Shown here: positions 1-5,903 of the stretch, one piece after another
Numbering within the stretch: the first letter of the stretch is position 1
Layout: the number at the start of each line of letters is the position of its first letter
From: an uncultured Phaeodactylibacter sp.
Lineage (GTDB): Bacteria > Bacteroidota > Bacteroidia > Chitinophagales > Saprospiraceae
Direction of reading: 5' to 3'
DNA length: 10,712 nt
Assembly: GCA_913062745.1 (NCBI GenBank)
Contig: CAJXXJ010000071.1
Coordinates: forward strand, 1-10,712
Made by a program: the position numbers and the translations under genes
The notes under the pieces: model-generated
Database searches by the model: none
The model's input: the letters and a program-made list of their open reading frames with translations, nothing else
Told to the model about the DNA's origin: nothing

Positions 1-248
1 TGAGTCAGGCTTCGCTATACCGCTATTTTCGGGACCGCCTCGGGCTTACCCCAGTGGAATTTGTCAACAATGAGCGCCTCAAAGAAGCGGCCCGCCTTCT
101 GCTCAGTGAGCCAGACTCCAATATTCAGAATGTCTGCCTGAGCACCGGCTTTAAGAACTGTTCTTACTTTATCAAGCTGTTCCGTCAGCGCTACGGGCTT
201 ACGCCCAAACAGTTTCGGGAATCAGAAACCCCGTCGGCGGTAGCCTAA
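1..248 (+). CDS. AraC-family transcriptional regulator, C-terminal fragment (5' end outside window)
   Basis: The open frame runs in from the left edge (first full codon at base 3) to TAA at 246-248, giving about 81 residues of an AraC/XylS DNA-binding domain. The first helix-turn-helix ends in SQASLYRYFRDRLGLTP and is followed by the linker helix with NNERLKEAARLLL. The second helix-turn-helix contains IQNVCLSTGFKNCSYFIKLF, and then comes the family signature RQRYGLTPKQFRES. A GTG at 54 could be read as a start but lies inside the domain, so the real protein begins upstream. The arrangement SQASLYR then GLTPVEF resembles the output domain of Bacteroidota hybrid two-component regulators, but an ordinary AraC activator is equally possible because the sensor part is missing. 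The gene is convergent with fdhD and the stop codons overlap. Its targets cannot be told from here. Confidence 0.88.
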   Translation, partial: SQASLYRYFRDRLGLTPVEFVNNERLKEAARLLLSEPDSNIQNVCLSTGFKNCSYFIKLFRQRYGLTPKQFRESETPSAVA

Positions 249-1102
249 AACGCAATCCGCTCCGCCCCGCAGTACACATTAAAACGCTCGCCGCGCAGAA
301 AGCCGATGAGCGTCATGCCGTTCTCTTCCGCCAGTTCTATAGCCAGAGAAGAAGGAGCACCCACCGCCACCAGCATGGGCACGCCCGCCATAGAAGCTTT
401 TTGCACCAGCTCAAAACTCAACCGCCCGCTGACCATCACGGCATGGTCGCGCAGAGGGAAATCTCCTGACATCAGCGCCGCCCCAATGAGCTTATCCATC
501 GCATTGTGCCGCCCTACGTCTTCTCGTAGAGCCTTCAGTTGGCCATCTGATGAGAAGGCGGCAGCGGCGTGTATGCCGCCCGTCTTTTCAAATAAAGACT
601 GCTGCGCCGAAAGCTGAGCCGGAAAGCTCCGCAGCTGATCTACAGAAAAGCGCGGCTGCCCCCGGCGCGGGTAGTAGATGTTAACCGTGCGCACCATCTC
701 AATGGAAGCCTTGCCGCATACGCCGCAACTGGAAGAAGTGTAGAAGTGACGGTTGAGCTGATTGAAATCCACCGGCAATTCCGGTGTGAGCTCCACCTGC
801 AGTATATTTTCGGCAGACTCCGGAGAAAGGGCTTGCCCGACGTGCCGGGTGCCGGCCACTTCTGCTGCCTTGCCGATGATGCCTTCAGTAAACAAAAACC
901 CCACTGCCAGCTCCGGGTCCTGGCCGGGCGTACGCATCGTTACCGCAAGGCTGCGGTGCTGCCGGTCATCCGCCGGGCCGTAGGCGAGTTTGATTTCCAA
1001 CGGCTCTTCGCAGGCAACGAGATCGGGCTGCTCCCGCTGCGTTGCGCCTCTGATTTGCAGTACGGGCCGGGACTTGGTTCCGGTAAAAGTGGAGTTGGGC
1101 AT
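245..1102 (-). CDS. fdhD: Formate dehydrogenase accessory sulfurtransferase FdhD
   Basis: FdhD moves sulfur from the cysteine desulfurase to the molybdenum (or tungsten) cofactor of formate dehydrogenase, which is needed for its activity; it acts in the cytoplasm. From the ATG at 1102 the protein has 285 residues, a normal family length. The sulfur-carrying motif CGVC is at residues 126-129 (SSSCGVCGKASIE), equivalent to the essential Cys pair of E. coli FdhD. Other family blocks are EDVGRHNAMDKLIG near 194-207 and VSGRLSFELVQKA near 224-236. A TTG at 1132 extends the frame by ten residues (ADGVFCKK...), but that stretch has no family character, so I prefer the ATG. There is no Shine-Dalgarno sequence, only an A-rich run. 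The prx terminators lie upstream, so fdhD is probably its own unit. I find no clear promoter in 1103-1187. No formate dehydrogenase subunit or moa/mob gene is in the window. Confidence 0.95.
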   Translation of the reverse strand: MPNSTFTGTKSRPVLQIRGATQREQPDLVACEEPLEIKLAYGPADDRQHRSLAVTMRTPGQDPELAVGFLFTEGIIGKAAEVAGTRHVGQALSPESAENILQVELTPELPVDFNQLNRHFYTSSSCGVCGKASIEMVRTVNIYYPRRGQPRFSVDQLRSFPAQLSAQQSLFEKTGGIHAAAAFSSDGQLKALREDVGRHNAMDKLIGAALMSGDFPLRDHAVMVSGRLSFELVQKASMAGVPMLVAVGAPSSLAIELAEENGMTLIGFLRGERFNVYCGAERIAF

Positions 1103-1187
1103 GGCTTTTTTACAAAAAACACCATCCGCCAATAGGGGTTCAAGGCAGGGCGGGGCATCCTCATTACGTTAATTATCACCACGACTC

Positions 1188-1231
1188 AAAAAAACGAGCC
1201 CGAGCATACCCTGAGGGCCATACCCGGACTC
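1188..1231 (-). terminator. Rho-independent terminator (distal of a tandem pair) after the peroxiredoxin gene
   Basis: Read on the minus strand, a 36-nt hairpin (1231 down to 1196) begins GAGTCCGGGTATG and ends TATGCTCGGGCTC. It has 13 consecutive outer pairs, four of them G-U, then one mismatch, two more G-C pairs and a tiny loop. It is followed by G and seven U residues (A7 at 1188-1194 on the plus strand). The four wobble pairs become A/C mismatches in a plus-strand transcript, so the structure is strong only for minus-strand RNA. This marks the end of the prx transcript and insulates fdhD. Confidence 0.85.
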
Positions 1232-1251
1232 ATCCGACTGTTAGTTTGAAG

Positions 1252-1282
1252 AAGGCCCCGGCATACCCAATGCCGCGGCCTT
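1252..1282 (-). terminator. Rho-independent terminator (proximal) directly after the peroxiredoxin stop
   Basis: The inverted repeat AAGGCC-C-CGGCAT (1252-1264) and ATGCCG-C-GGCCTT (1270-1282) has a 5-nt loop and a single C/C mismatch (G/G in minus-strand RNA), giving 12 pairs. It begins 4 nt past the prx stop codon. The downstream minus-strand tract (CTTCAAACT) is only moderately T-rich, which may be why a second, better terminator follows 20 nt later. On the plus strand the hairpin is followed by TTCTTT, so it might also work in that direction, although no plus-strand gene leads into it. Confidence 0.75.
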
Positions 1283-1286
1283 TTCT

Positions 1287-1940
1287 TTAAATATCCTTCT
1301 TCGCCAGGTAGAAGTCTACCAGCTCGTACTCCGTGCTTTTCAGGCGCTCATCCATTTCGGTCAGCGTCTTCGGCGGAGGAACAATTGCTTTTTCGCCCGG
1401 CTTCCAGTTGATTGGCAGTGCACAGTTACACTCGTCTGCAGTCTGCAGAGCGATCAGCGCCCGCTTGATTTCCTCCATGTTACGGCCCACATTGAGCGGG
1501 TAGTACATCATGAGGCGAATGGTGCCCTTAGGGTCAATGAAGAATACCGCGCGTACGGCTGCTGTGGAGCTCTCCTTGTCATGCAGCATACCGTACAGCT
1601 TGGATACCTTCATATCAAGGTCGGCAATGATCGGGAAGTGAAAGTAAACATCCGTCTTTTCCTTCACATTATTCACCCATGCCAGGTGGGAGTGGATGCT
1701 GTCGATGCTCAGCCCCAGCAGCTTCGTGTTGTGCTGGTCAAAGAACTCTTTGTCCAGAGCGAAAGCGCTCATCTCCGTGGTACAAACCGGAGTAAAATCT
1801 GCCGGGTGGGAAAAGAGGATTACCCAGCTGTCTTTATTGTATTCGGATAATTTGAGCGGGCCGGTAGTCGTGGTCACTTCGAAATCCGGAGCAGCATCTC
1901 CGATGCGCGGCATTTGGTTGATTGTTTCTGCGTTTTCCAT
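1287..1940 (-). CDS. Peroxiredoxin of the Prx6 (1-Cys type) subfamily, AhpC/TSA fold
   Basis: This is a cytoplasmic thiol peroxidase reducing hydrogen peroxide and organic hydroperoxides. It has 217 residues, a typical Prx6 length. The active-site motif SHPADFTPVCTTE puts the peroxidatic cysteine at Cys53 with Thr50 and Pro46; the conserved active-site arginine is Arg130 (VRAVFFIDPKG). Subfamily marks are LSIDSIHSHLAW (77-88), FPIIADLDMKVSKLYGML (102-119) and the C-terminal extension PINWKPGE...VPPPKT. A Cys-Asn-Cys pair at 171-173, just before the PxNW block, is unusual to my knowledge and might serve as an extra resolving thiol. The ATG at 1940 fits the N-terminus of the family. The gene stands alone between its own promoter-like region and two terminators. 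I give no symbol because names in this family vary (prx, tpx, lsfA). Confidence 0.95.
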   Translation of the reverse strand: MENAETINQMPRIGDAAPDFEVTTTTGPLKLSEYNKDSWVILFSHPADFTPVCTTEMSAFALDKEFFDQHNTKLLGLSIDSIHSHLAWVNNVKEKTDVYFHFPIIADLDMKVSKLYGMLHDKESSTAAVRAVFFIDPKGTIRLMMYYPLNVGRNMEEIKRALIALQTADECNCALPINWKPGEKAIVPPPKTLTEMDERLKSTEYELVDFYLAKKDI

Positions 1941-1944
1941 TTGT

Positions 1945-1980
1945 CTATAGTTTTAAATAATTGATAGTACAAAACTATAG
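1945..1980 (-). promoter_or_regulatory. Inverted repeat with OxyR-half-site-like element at the peroxiredoxin promoter
   Basis: CTATAGTTTT (1945-1954) and AAAACTATAG (1971-1980) form a perfect 10-bp inverted repeat with a 16-bp spacer, ending 4 bp before the prx start codon. Inside it, 1964-1978 reads ATAG-N7-CTAT, the spacing of one half of the proteobacterial OxyR site; the second half expected 22 bp away is absent. The repeat also overlaps the predicted -7 box, so a bound protein would block or reposition polymerase. An operator for a peroxide regulator is inference; the repeat itself is plain in the sequence. Confidence 0.5.
1970..1977 (-). promoter_or_regulatory. Candidate Bacteroidota promoter -7 element for the peroxiredoxin gene
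   Basis: On the minus strand these bases read TAGTTTTG, an exact match to the Bacteroidota -7 consensus TAnnTTTG. The predicted start would lie near 1962-1964, leaving a 5' leader of roughly 23 nt. No TTTG-type -33 box is seen at the usual distance upstream (about 1997-2005), so the promoter may need an activator or be weak. Confidence 0.5.
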
Positions 1981-2015
1981 GTATCCGCTGCCGCCTTCTG
2001 TGATCTGCGTTACTC

Positions 2016-2042
2016 AGCTCCATCAGTAAAGTTGATGCAGCT
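2016..2042 (-). other. Short hairpin after the LRR gene, possible weak terminator
   Basis: AGCT-C-CATCA (2016-2025) pairs with TGATG-C-AGCT (2033-2042) around a 7-nt loop with one mismatch. It lies 15 nt past the LRR-gene stop on the minus strand. A second AT-rich stem (TAGAAACT at 2045-2052 with AGTTTTCTA at 2059-2067, one bulged base) overlaps the stop codon. Neither is followed by a U tract, so intrinsic termination is doubtful; RNA 3'-end protection or chance is as likely. There is no better terminator in the gap, so some read-through into prx is possible. Confidence 0.25.
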
Positions 2043-2056
2043 ATAGAAACTTTCAA

Positions 2057-4036
2057 TCAGTTTTCTAAAAATTCACGTATGCGGGCTGCATCCAGCTCAT
2101 TACCGTCCGTATACCGCTCAATGTGCGTACGGAGTTGCCGGGAGCCAATCCTTCCTCTGAGGCCGAGCGGCGCGTAAAGGTTGCGGAGCGCCTCCTCTGA
2201 GCAGTTTTGCAGGAGCAACTGCTCCAACGCTTTGGCGGGCCCGTAGTCCAGTTTCCACGCCAGAAACAGATCGGTGATAAGAGGAGGCGGCACTCCCCCT
2301 GCCCGCAGCAACTGTACGGCCAGCCTACGGTTTTTGCTATCCTGATGAAAAAGCATGAGCCGAAGCTTTTCCAGCTGGCTTTCCCTGAATTCAGTCGCCA
2401 TCTTGCGGCCCAACTGTTCATTGAGCAGGGCGTTCAGGCTTTGGCGGGAGATGACATGCCGGGCTTCCCCCATTTTCGGCAAACGATGAAGCCGTAGCAG
2501 CCTGCCCAGTACCAGGTAATCTGCCCCCTGATCAGCAGAGGTCACGAGCCGTAGCCCGTGGGGCTCCAGCGCCTTTCGGACTTCAGCCGGATCGAAGCCC
2601 GTTTCTCCCAGCAGCAACACACTTGCCCCTTTATCCTCCAAACTGATGTGGCTTACGGCACTGCGCTGCCGCAGCAGGTGAATCCGCACCGGATAAGCCG
2701 CTTCACTTACGCCCACTGTCAGTGCCTGCAGCAGTTCGCTTACGCTAAAATCTGCCAGTGAGCGGGCATCATTCTCCAATACCTCGTAGAACAAGCGCCG
2801 CAGCGGCAGCGGCACTTCCCGGCTTTCGCATAATCGGATAAAACGCAGCAGCTTGGTGCGGCTTTTGGTATCGCCCACTCCTTTTAGCTGCCGCAGAGCA
2901 GGCAGAAAGTACAATGGCTCAGGCAGGCCTTGCAGCGGATTGTGCCGCAGGTCCAGCTCCCGGAGGGCCGAGAGCTGCCGAAAGTGGTTTGGCAAATTTT
3001 CCAGCCCGGCCTTACGGGCTTCTAAGTGCTCCAGGCGGTACAGCCGGCTAAGATACTCCGGCCATTGCCCCAGCGGATTGCCATTCAGCTGAAGGGTGGC
3101 TAACTGCAGCGGCAAGGGCGGAAGGGCCGTCAGAGCGTTGCCGCTGACCGACAGCCGGCGGAGCTGAGGAAGCTTCCCGATACAATGAGGCAGAGATTCG
3201 AGCTGATTGTCTGCCAGCTGCAGCACCTCAAGCCGCTGCGCATACCCGGCTTCTTCGGACAGGTACCGAAGCCGGTTACGCCCCAGGTTGACCCGGGCAA
3301 GCCAGGGCAGGTGCCACAACTGTTCGGGCAGCGCTTCCAGCTTGTTGCGCTCCAGGGAGAGCTGCCGGAGCATCTTCAGCTGCCCCACACTGCCCGGCAG
3401 GGCTTTTATGCTATTGTGCCCCGCTTGCAGGCTGCTGAGCTGTGCCAGTTGTCCGATTTCTTCCGGCAGTCCGGACAGCCGGTTGTGGCTGAGGTCCAAC
3501 TTTTCCAGCTTTGAAAACCGGCACAGGGCTTTGGGCAGGGTGCGGATTTTATTGCGGGAGGCCGACAGCCGCCGCAGTCCTGACAATTGCTTCAGAGCGG
3601 CCGGCAGGCGGGTCAGTTGGTTGACGGACACTTCCAGGCGCTGCAGCTGCTGAAGGGTGCCTACTTCCTCCGGCAGTTCGGATAGCTTATTGTCATTCAG
3701 CAAGAGGGTAGTCAGCTGCTGCAGCCGGGCGATCCCGGGCGGCAGGGATTGCAGTGCGTTACCGGACAAATCGAGCTTTTCCAACTGCTGCAGGCGAAAA
3801 AGGCTGGCCGGGATACGCGCCAGTTGGTTATTGGGCAGGCTTAACACTCGCAGCGAAAGGAGCTCCGACAGCTGCGGCGGCAACTCCTGAATAGGGTTTT
3901 CGCTCAGGTGCAGGCGCTGCAGGCGGGGCATGGCAAAGACCAGCGGCGGAATCTGCTCCAGGCCGCAGTGGTGTAAAAACAGTTCTGTCACCTGATCGGG
4001 GAAGCGGCGGGCTTCCTCCAGGTTGTAACATCTCAT
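2057..4036 (-). CDS. Leucine-rich-repeat protein with a BRCT-like domain and helical C-terminus
   Basis: This 659-residue protein has no signal peptide or membrane segment, so it should be cytoplasmic. Residues 17-385 hold 16 LRRs of the LxxLxLxxNxLxxLPxxLxxL type. The Asn positions (47, 70, 93, 116 and on to 300) are exactly 23 residues apart; the repeat leading to Asn320 is 20 residues long, and Ala343 and Cys24 replace Asn in two units. Residues about 390-460 are helical. Residues 468-541 resemble a BRCT domain: GASVLLLGETGFDPAEV, then a helix with LEPHGLRLV, the strand ADYLVLG, and ISRQSLNALL. Residues 548-659 are helical, with a stretch like HEAT/ARM repeats (SKNRRLAVQLLRAGG). LRRs usually bind proteins, and BRCT folds bind phosphopeptides or DNA ends; the actual ligand is unknown. 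The start codon overlaps the mutS-like stop as ATGA, with GAGGA 3 nt upstream, so translation is probably coupled. The LRR call is certain, the BRCT call is by eye. Confidence 0.9.
   Translation of the reverse strand: MRCYNLEEARRFPDQVTELFLHHCGLEQIPPLVFAMPRLQRLHLSENPIQELPPQLSELLSLRVLSLPNNQLARIPASLFRLQQLEKLDLSGNALQSLPPGIARLQQLTTLLLNDNKLSELPEEVGTLQQLQRLEVSVNQLTRLPAALKQLSGLRRLSASRNKIRTLPKALCRFSKLEKLDLSHNRLSGLPEEIGQLAQLSSLQAGHNSIKALPGSVGQLKMLRQLSLERNKLEALPEQLWHLPWLARVNLGRNRLRYLSEEAGYAQRLEVLQLADNQLESLPHCIGKLPQLRRLSVSGNALTALPPLPLQLATLQLNGNPLGQWPEYLSRLYRLEHLEARKAGLENLPNHFRQLSALRELDLRHNPLQGLPEPLYFLPALRQLKGVGDTKSRTKLLRFIRLCESREVPLPLRRLFYEVLENDARSLADFSVSELLQALTVGVSEAAYPVRIHLLRQRSAVSHISLEDKGASVLLLGETGFDPAEVRKALEPHGLRLVTSADQGADYLVLGRLLRLHRLPKMGEARHVISRQSLNALLNEQLGRKMATEFRESQLEKLRLMLFHQDSKNRRLAVQLLRAGGVPPPLITDLFLAWKLDYGPAKALEQLLLQNCSEEALRNLYAPLGLRGRIGSRQLRTHIERYTDGNELDAARIREFLEN
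2414..2635 (-). other. BRCT-like domain region within the LRR protein
   Basis: This covers residues about 468-541 of the LRR protein. The pattern is a beta strand (VLLLG), an alpha helix (DPAEVRKALEPHG), a second strand (RLVTS), a polar turn with ADYLVLG as the third strand, then a strand-helix end with VISRQSLNALL. That order and the G...LE.HG...ADYLVLG spacing match the BRCT fold as found at the C-terminus of bacterial LigA. There is no W in the last helix, which most BRCT domains have, so this is a divergent member or another small alpha/beta fold. Confidence 0.5.
2882..3988 (-). repeat. Coding tandem repeats: 16 leucine-rich repeats (about 69-bp units)
   Basis: The LRR block of the protein covers residues 17-385. 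The period is 69 bp (23 codons) for the first 13 units, then one 60-bp unit, then two of 69 bp. At DNA level the units are diverged, sharing mainly leucine, asparagine and proline codons, so they look old rather than freshly expanded. Confidence 0.85.
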
Positions 4037-5844
4037 GCTTCCTCAATCTTTATCCCCATTTGCTGCATCAGCAGCGTGGCGTTGAAGCTTTCGCTCACGC
4101 CCTTCTTTAGCTTGTAGTCAAAATACAGCTTTCCGTCCCTGATTTCTACTTCGATGCGCAGGTTTTCAATTGTGCCGTTGGCTTCGGCCTCCAGTTGCCC
4201 CAGCTCCAGATCATGGGTGGCGATGATACCAGAGCCCCGGCTGCGGATGAGCTGACGGATTAGCGCTTTGGAGCCGGTATGCCGGTCGTTGCTGTTGGTG
4301 CCCTTCAGTATCTCATCCAGCAGGAAAAAAGCCTGAAGCTGCGGTGGCTGATGATCAGCTGTGGCCTCTACCGCTTCGATAATAAATTTAAGGCGCTTCA
4401 GCTCGGCGTAGAAGGAGGACGTGCTTTCCTGCAGCGCATCCTGCGTCCGCATGCTGGTGTAGACCTGTAGCGGCGGCAGCTCTAGTTTTTTGGCGCAAGC
4501 CGGCGCCCCGGCCATAGCCAGTACGATGTTCAGACCAACAGTGCGCAGGAAGGTACTTTTGCCGGCCATATTGGAGCCGGTTATCAGCTTAATATGCCCG
4601 TCGGTAGGCAGGTTGATATCATTGCATACCCGTTTGTCGCGGGGTAGCAGCGGATGCCCCAGCTCAGCTGCCCGCACCTCGGAGCGTTCTATAAGTTCCG
4701 GCATTGCCCAGTCGGGATTATTATGGCACACATTGCCGAAGCTGCTCAGCACTTCAAAAGCGGCCATTGCTTCAAACCAGCGTGGCAGCTGTTCCTCTAC
4801 GCCAGACTTCCAGTGCTCCAGCCGGTAGACGTATTGCAGTTCCCACAGCCCGAAGATGTTGAACAGAAAAGAAAAAGCATTATAGCGTACGTTCAACTGC
4901 CGGATGATATAGGACAAGCGCTTGATACGAGCGGATGCCTGCTGTCCGCCTGTGCCCAGTTCCTCCCGCAGCTGCCGGAGCATAGGAGCTTCAAAGGGCT
5001 GTTCTTCTATGTGCCGGATAAGACGGGCGTAGTGCCGTAGTGCTTTTTCCGCGTGCATCGTCTTGAGGTGTGTCTCGTTGACCTGCTCCGTAAATTTTCG
5101 TAAAATGAGCAGCGCCGGGAGGTACAGCAGGATGCCCAGATACCAGGGCAGGTACAGCGCCCAAATGGCCGCCGCAGCTACCGACCAGAACGGAATGATG
5201 TACAGAGCAGCGGCTACCCATTTTTTATGCTTCAGAAATGCGGGTTCTCTCAGCCAGGCTTTGAGCAATCGGATGTGTTCTGCCTGATCGTCTGCCTCTA
5301 TACCATAGGCCTGGAAATGCTGCCGCCAGTCGAGCAGCCCGGCCATTTCCCGGCTTGCTTCCTGCCGCTGCCGTATTTGAGGCACAGCAGCGGGCTTTGA
5401 CAGCCAGTCCGCCAGCGCCTGCCGCCCGAGGGCCGTAGAGGTGCGGTTGAGATACTGGAATACCGAGTAGGGGCCGAACAGGTCCAGGTCGATGGCATTG
5501 GGGTGGTCCGGATTTAAAAAGGCAGCCCCATCAGCAAAATTGGAGAAGTCGTGCTGATTGACCACAGCTGCTTCCCAGTCATTGAGCTGCGCCAGACGGG
5601 TTTGGTGTTGTTCTTCTTCTTTGATACCCTGATGCCAGCGGACGAAACGGTAGAAGCCCATCAGAAAAGCAAGTACGCCGGCCAGCCCCGCCCAGGGAGA
5701 TACCATGCTCCACAGCAGCACGATAGCAGCGATGCTCCCCAGAAACAGGAGCAGCCGGACCATGGAAAGACGGTCGTAGCGCTGGCTCAGTTGCTGAGCG
5801 TTCAGGCGGAACGTTTCAGCGCGCTTCGAATAATTGGCGGGCAT
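4033..5844 (-). CDS. Membrane-anchored MutS-like ATPase
   Basis: This is a 603-residue protein with a C-terminal MutS-family ABC-type ATPase (about 400-603). Walker A is GSNMAGKST (423-431). The block TSMRTQDALQESTSSFYAEL (463-482) matches the MutS D-loop/signature region, Walker B is FFLLDEILKGT (506-516), and SGIIATHDLELGQL (538-551) is the switch histidine motif. Residues 30-66 contain two hydrophobic segments, and 210-230 and 232-249 contain two more, predicting four membrane passes with the ATPase in the cytoplasm. Residues 255-370 correspond to the MutS core/lever helices. I see no mismatch-recognition domain (no N-terminal FYE motif) and no C-terminal nuclease, so this is not the repair MutS. 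The role is unknown; it may couple ATP-driven dimer clamping to membrane or DNA. It lies 59 bp after the VWA gene and overlaps the LRR gene by 4 bp. Confidence 0.92.
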   Translation of the reverse strand: MPANYSKRAETFRLNAQQLSQRYDRLSMVRLLLFLGSIAAIVLLWSMVSPWAGLAGVLAFLMGFYRFVRWHQGIKEEEQHQTRLAQLNDWEAAVVNQHDFSNFADGAAFLNPDHPNAIDLDLFGPYSVFQYLNRTSTALGRQALADWLSKPAAVPQIRQRQEASREMAGLLDWRQHFQAYGIEADDQAEHIRLLKAWLREPAFLKHKKWVAAALYIIPFWSVAAAAIWALYLPWYLGILLYLPALLILRKFTEQVNETHLKTMHAEKALRHYARLIRHIEEQPFEAPMLRQLREELGTGGQQASARIKRLSYIIRQLNVRYNAFSFLFNIFGLWELQYVYRLEHWKSGVEEQLPRWFEAMAAFEVLSSFGNVCHNNPDWAMPELIERSEVRAAELGHPLLPRDKRVCNDINLPTDGHIKLITGSNMAGKSTFLRTVGLNIVLAMAGAPACAKKLELPPLQVYTSMRTQDALQESTSSFYAELKRLKFIIEAVEATADHQPPQLQAFFLLDEILKGTNSNDRHTGSKALIRQLIRSRGSGIIATHDLELGQLEAEANGTIENLRIEVEIRDGKLYFDYKLKKGVSESFNATLLMQQMGIKIEEA

Positions 5845-5903
5845 ACATTACATTTTGGTCATTGGCCCAAAGAACGGGGAATTTCGCCGATTATGGAAAT
5901 GCC

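Noticed and set aside
746..1135. 129-codon plus-strand open frame
   Set aside because: It is antisense to the 5' half of fdhD, with no recognisable features.
1103..1187. Promoter for fdhD
   Set aside because: No TAnnTTTG or TTTG box pair is seen; the AT-rich patch TAATTAAC near 1167-1178 is not specific enough to call.
1874..2056. 60-codon minus-strand frame between the LRR gene and prx
   Set aside because: It overlaps the prx start in another frame, crosses the inverted repeat and promoter box, and has no recognisable features; not supported as a gene.
2882..3988. Tandem repeat array as a possible CRISPR or minisatellite
   Set aside because: The 69-bp period is coding and equals the 23-residue LRR unit. 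The units are diverged and there are no constant repeats with unique spacers.
4033..5844. Assignment of the MutS-like gene as mutS (mismatch repair)
   Set aside because: It is too short (603 residues) and has membrane segments, with no visible mismatch-recognition domain; only the ATPase core is shared.
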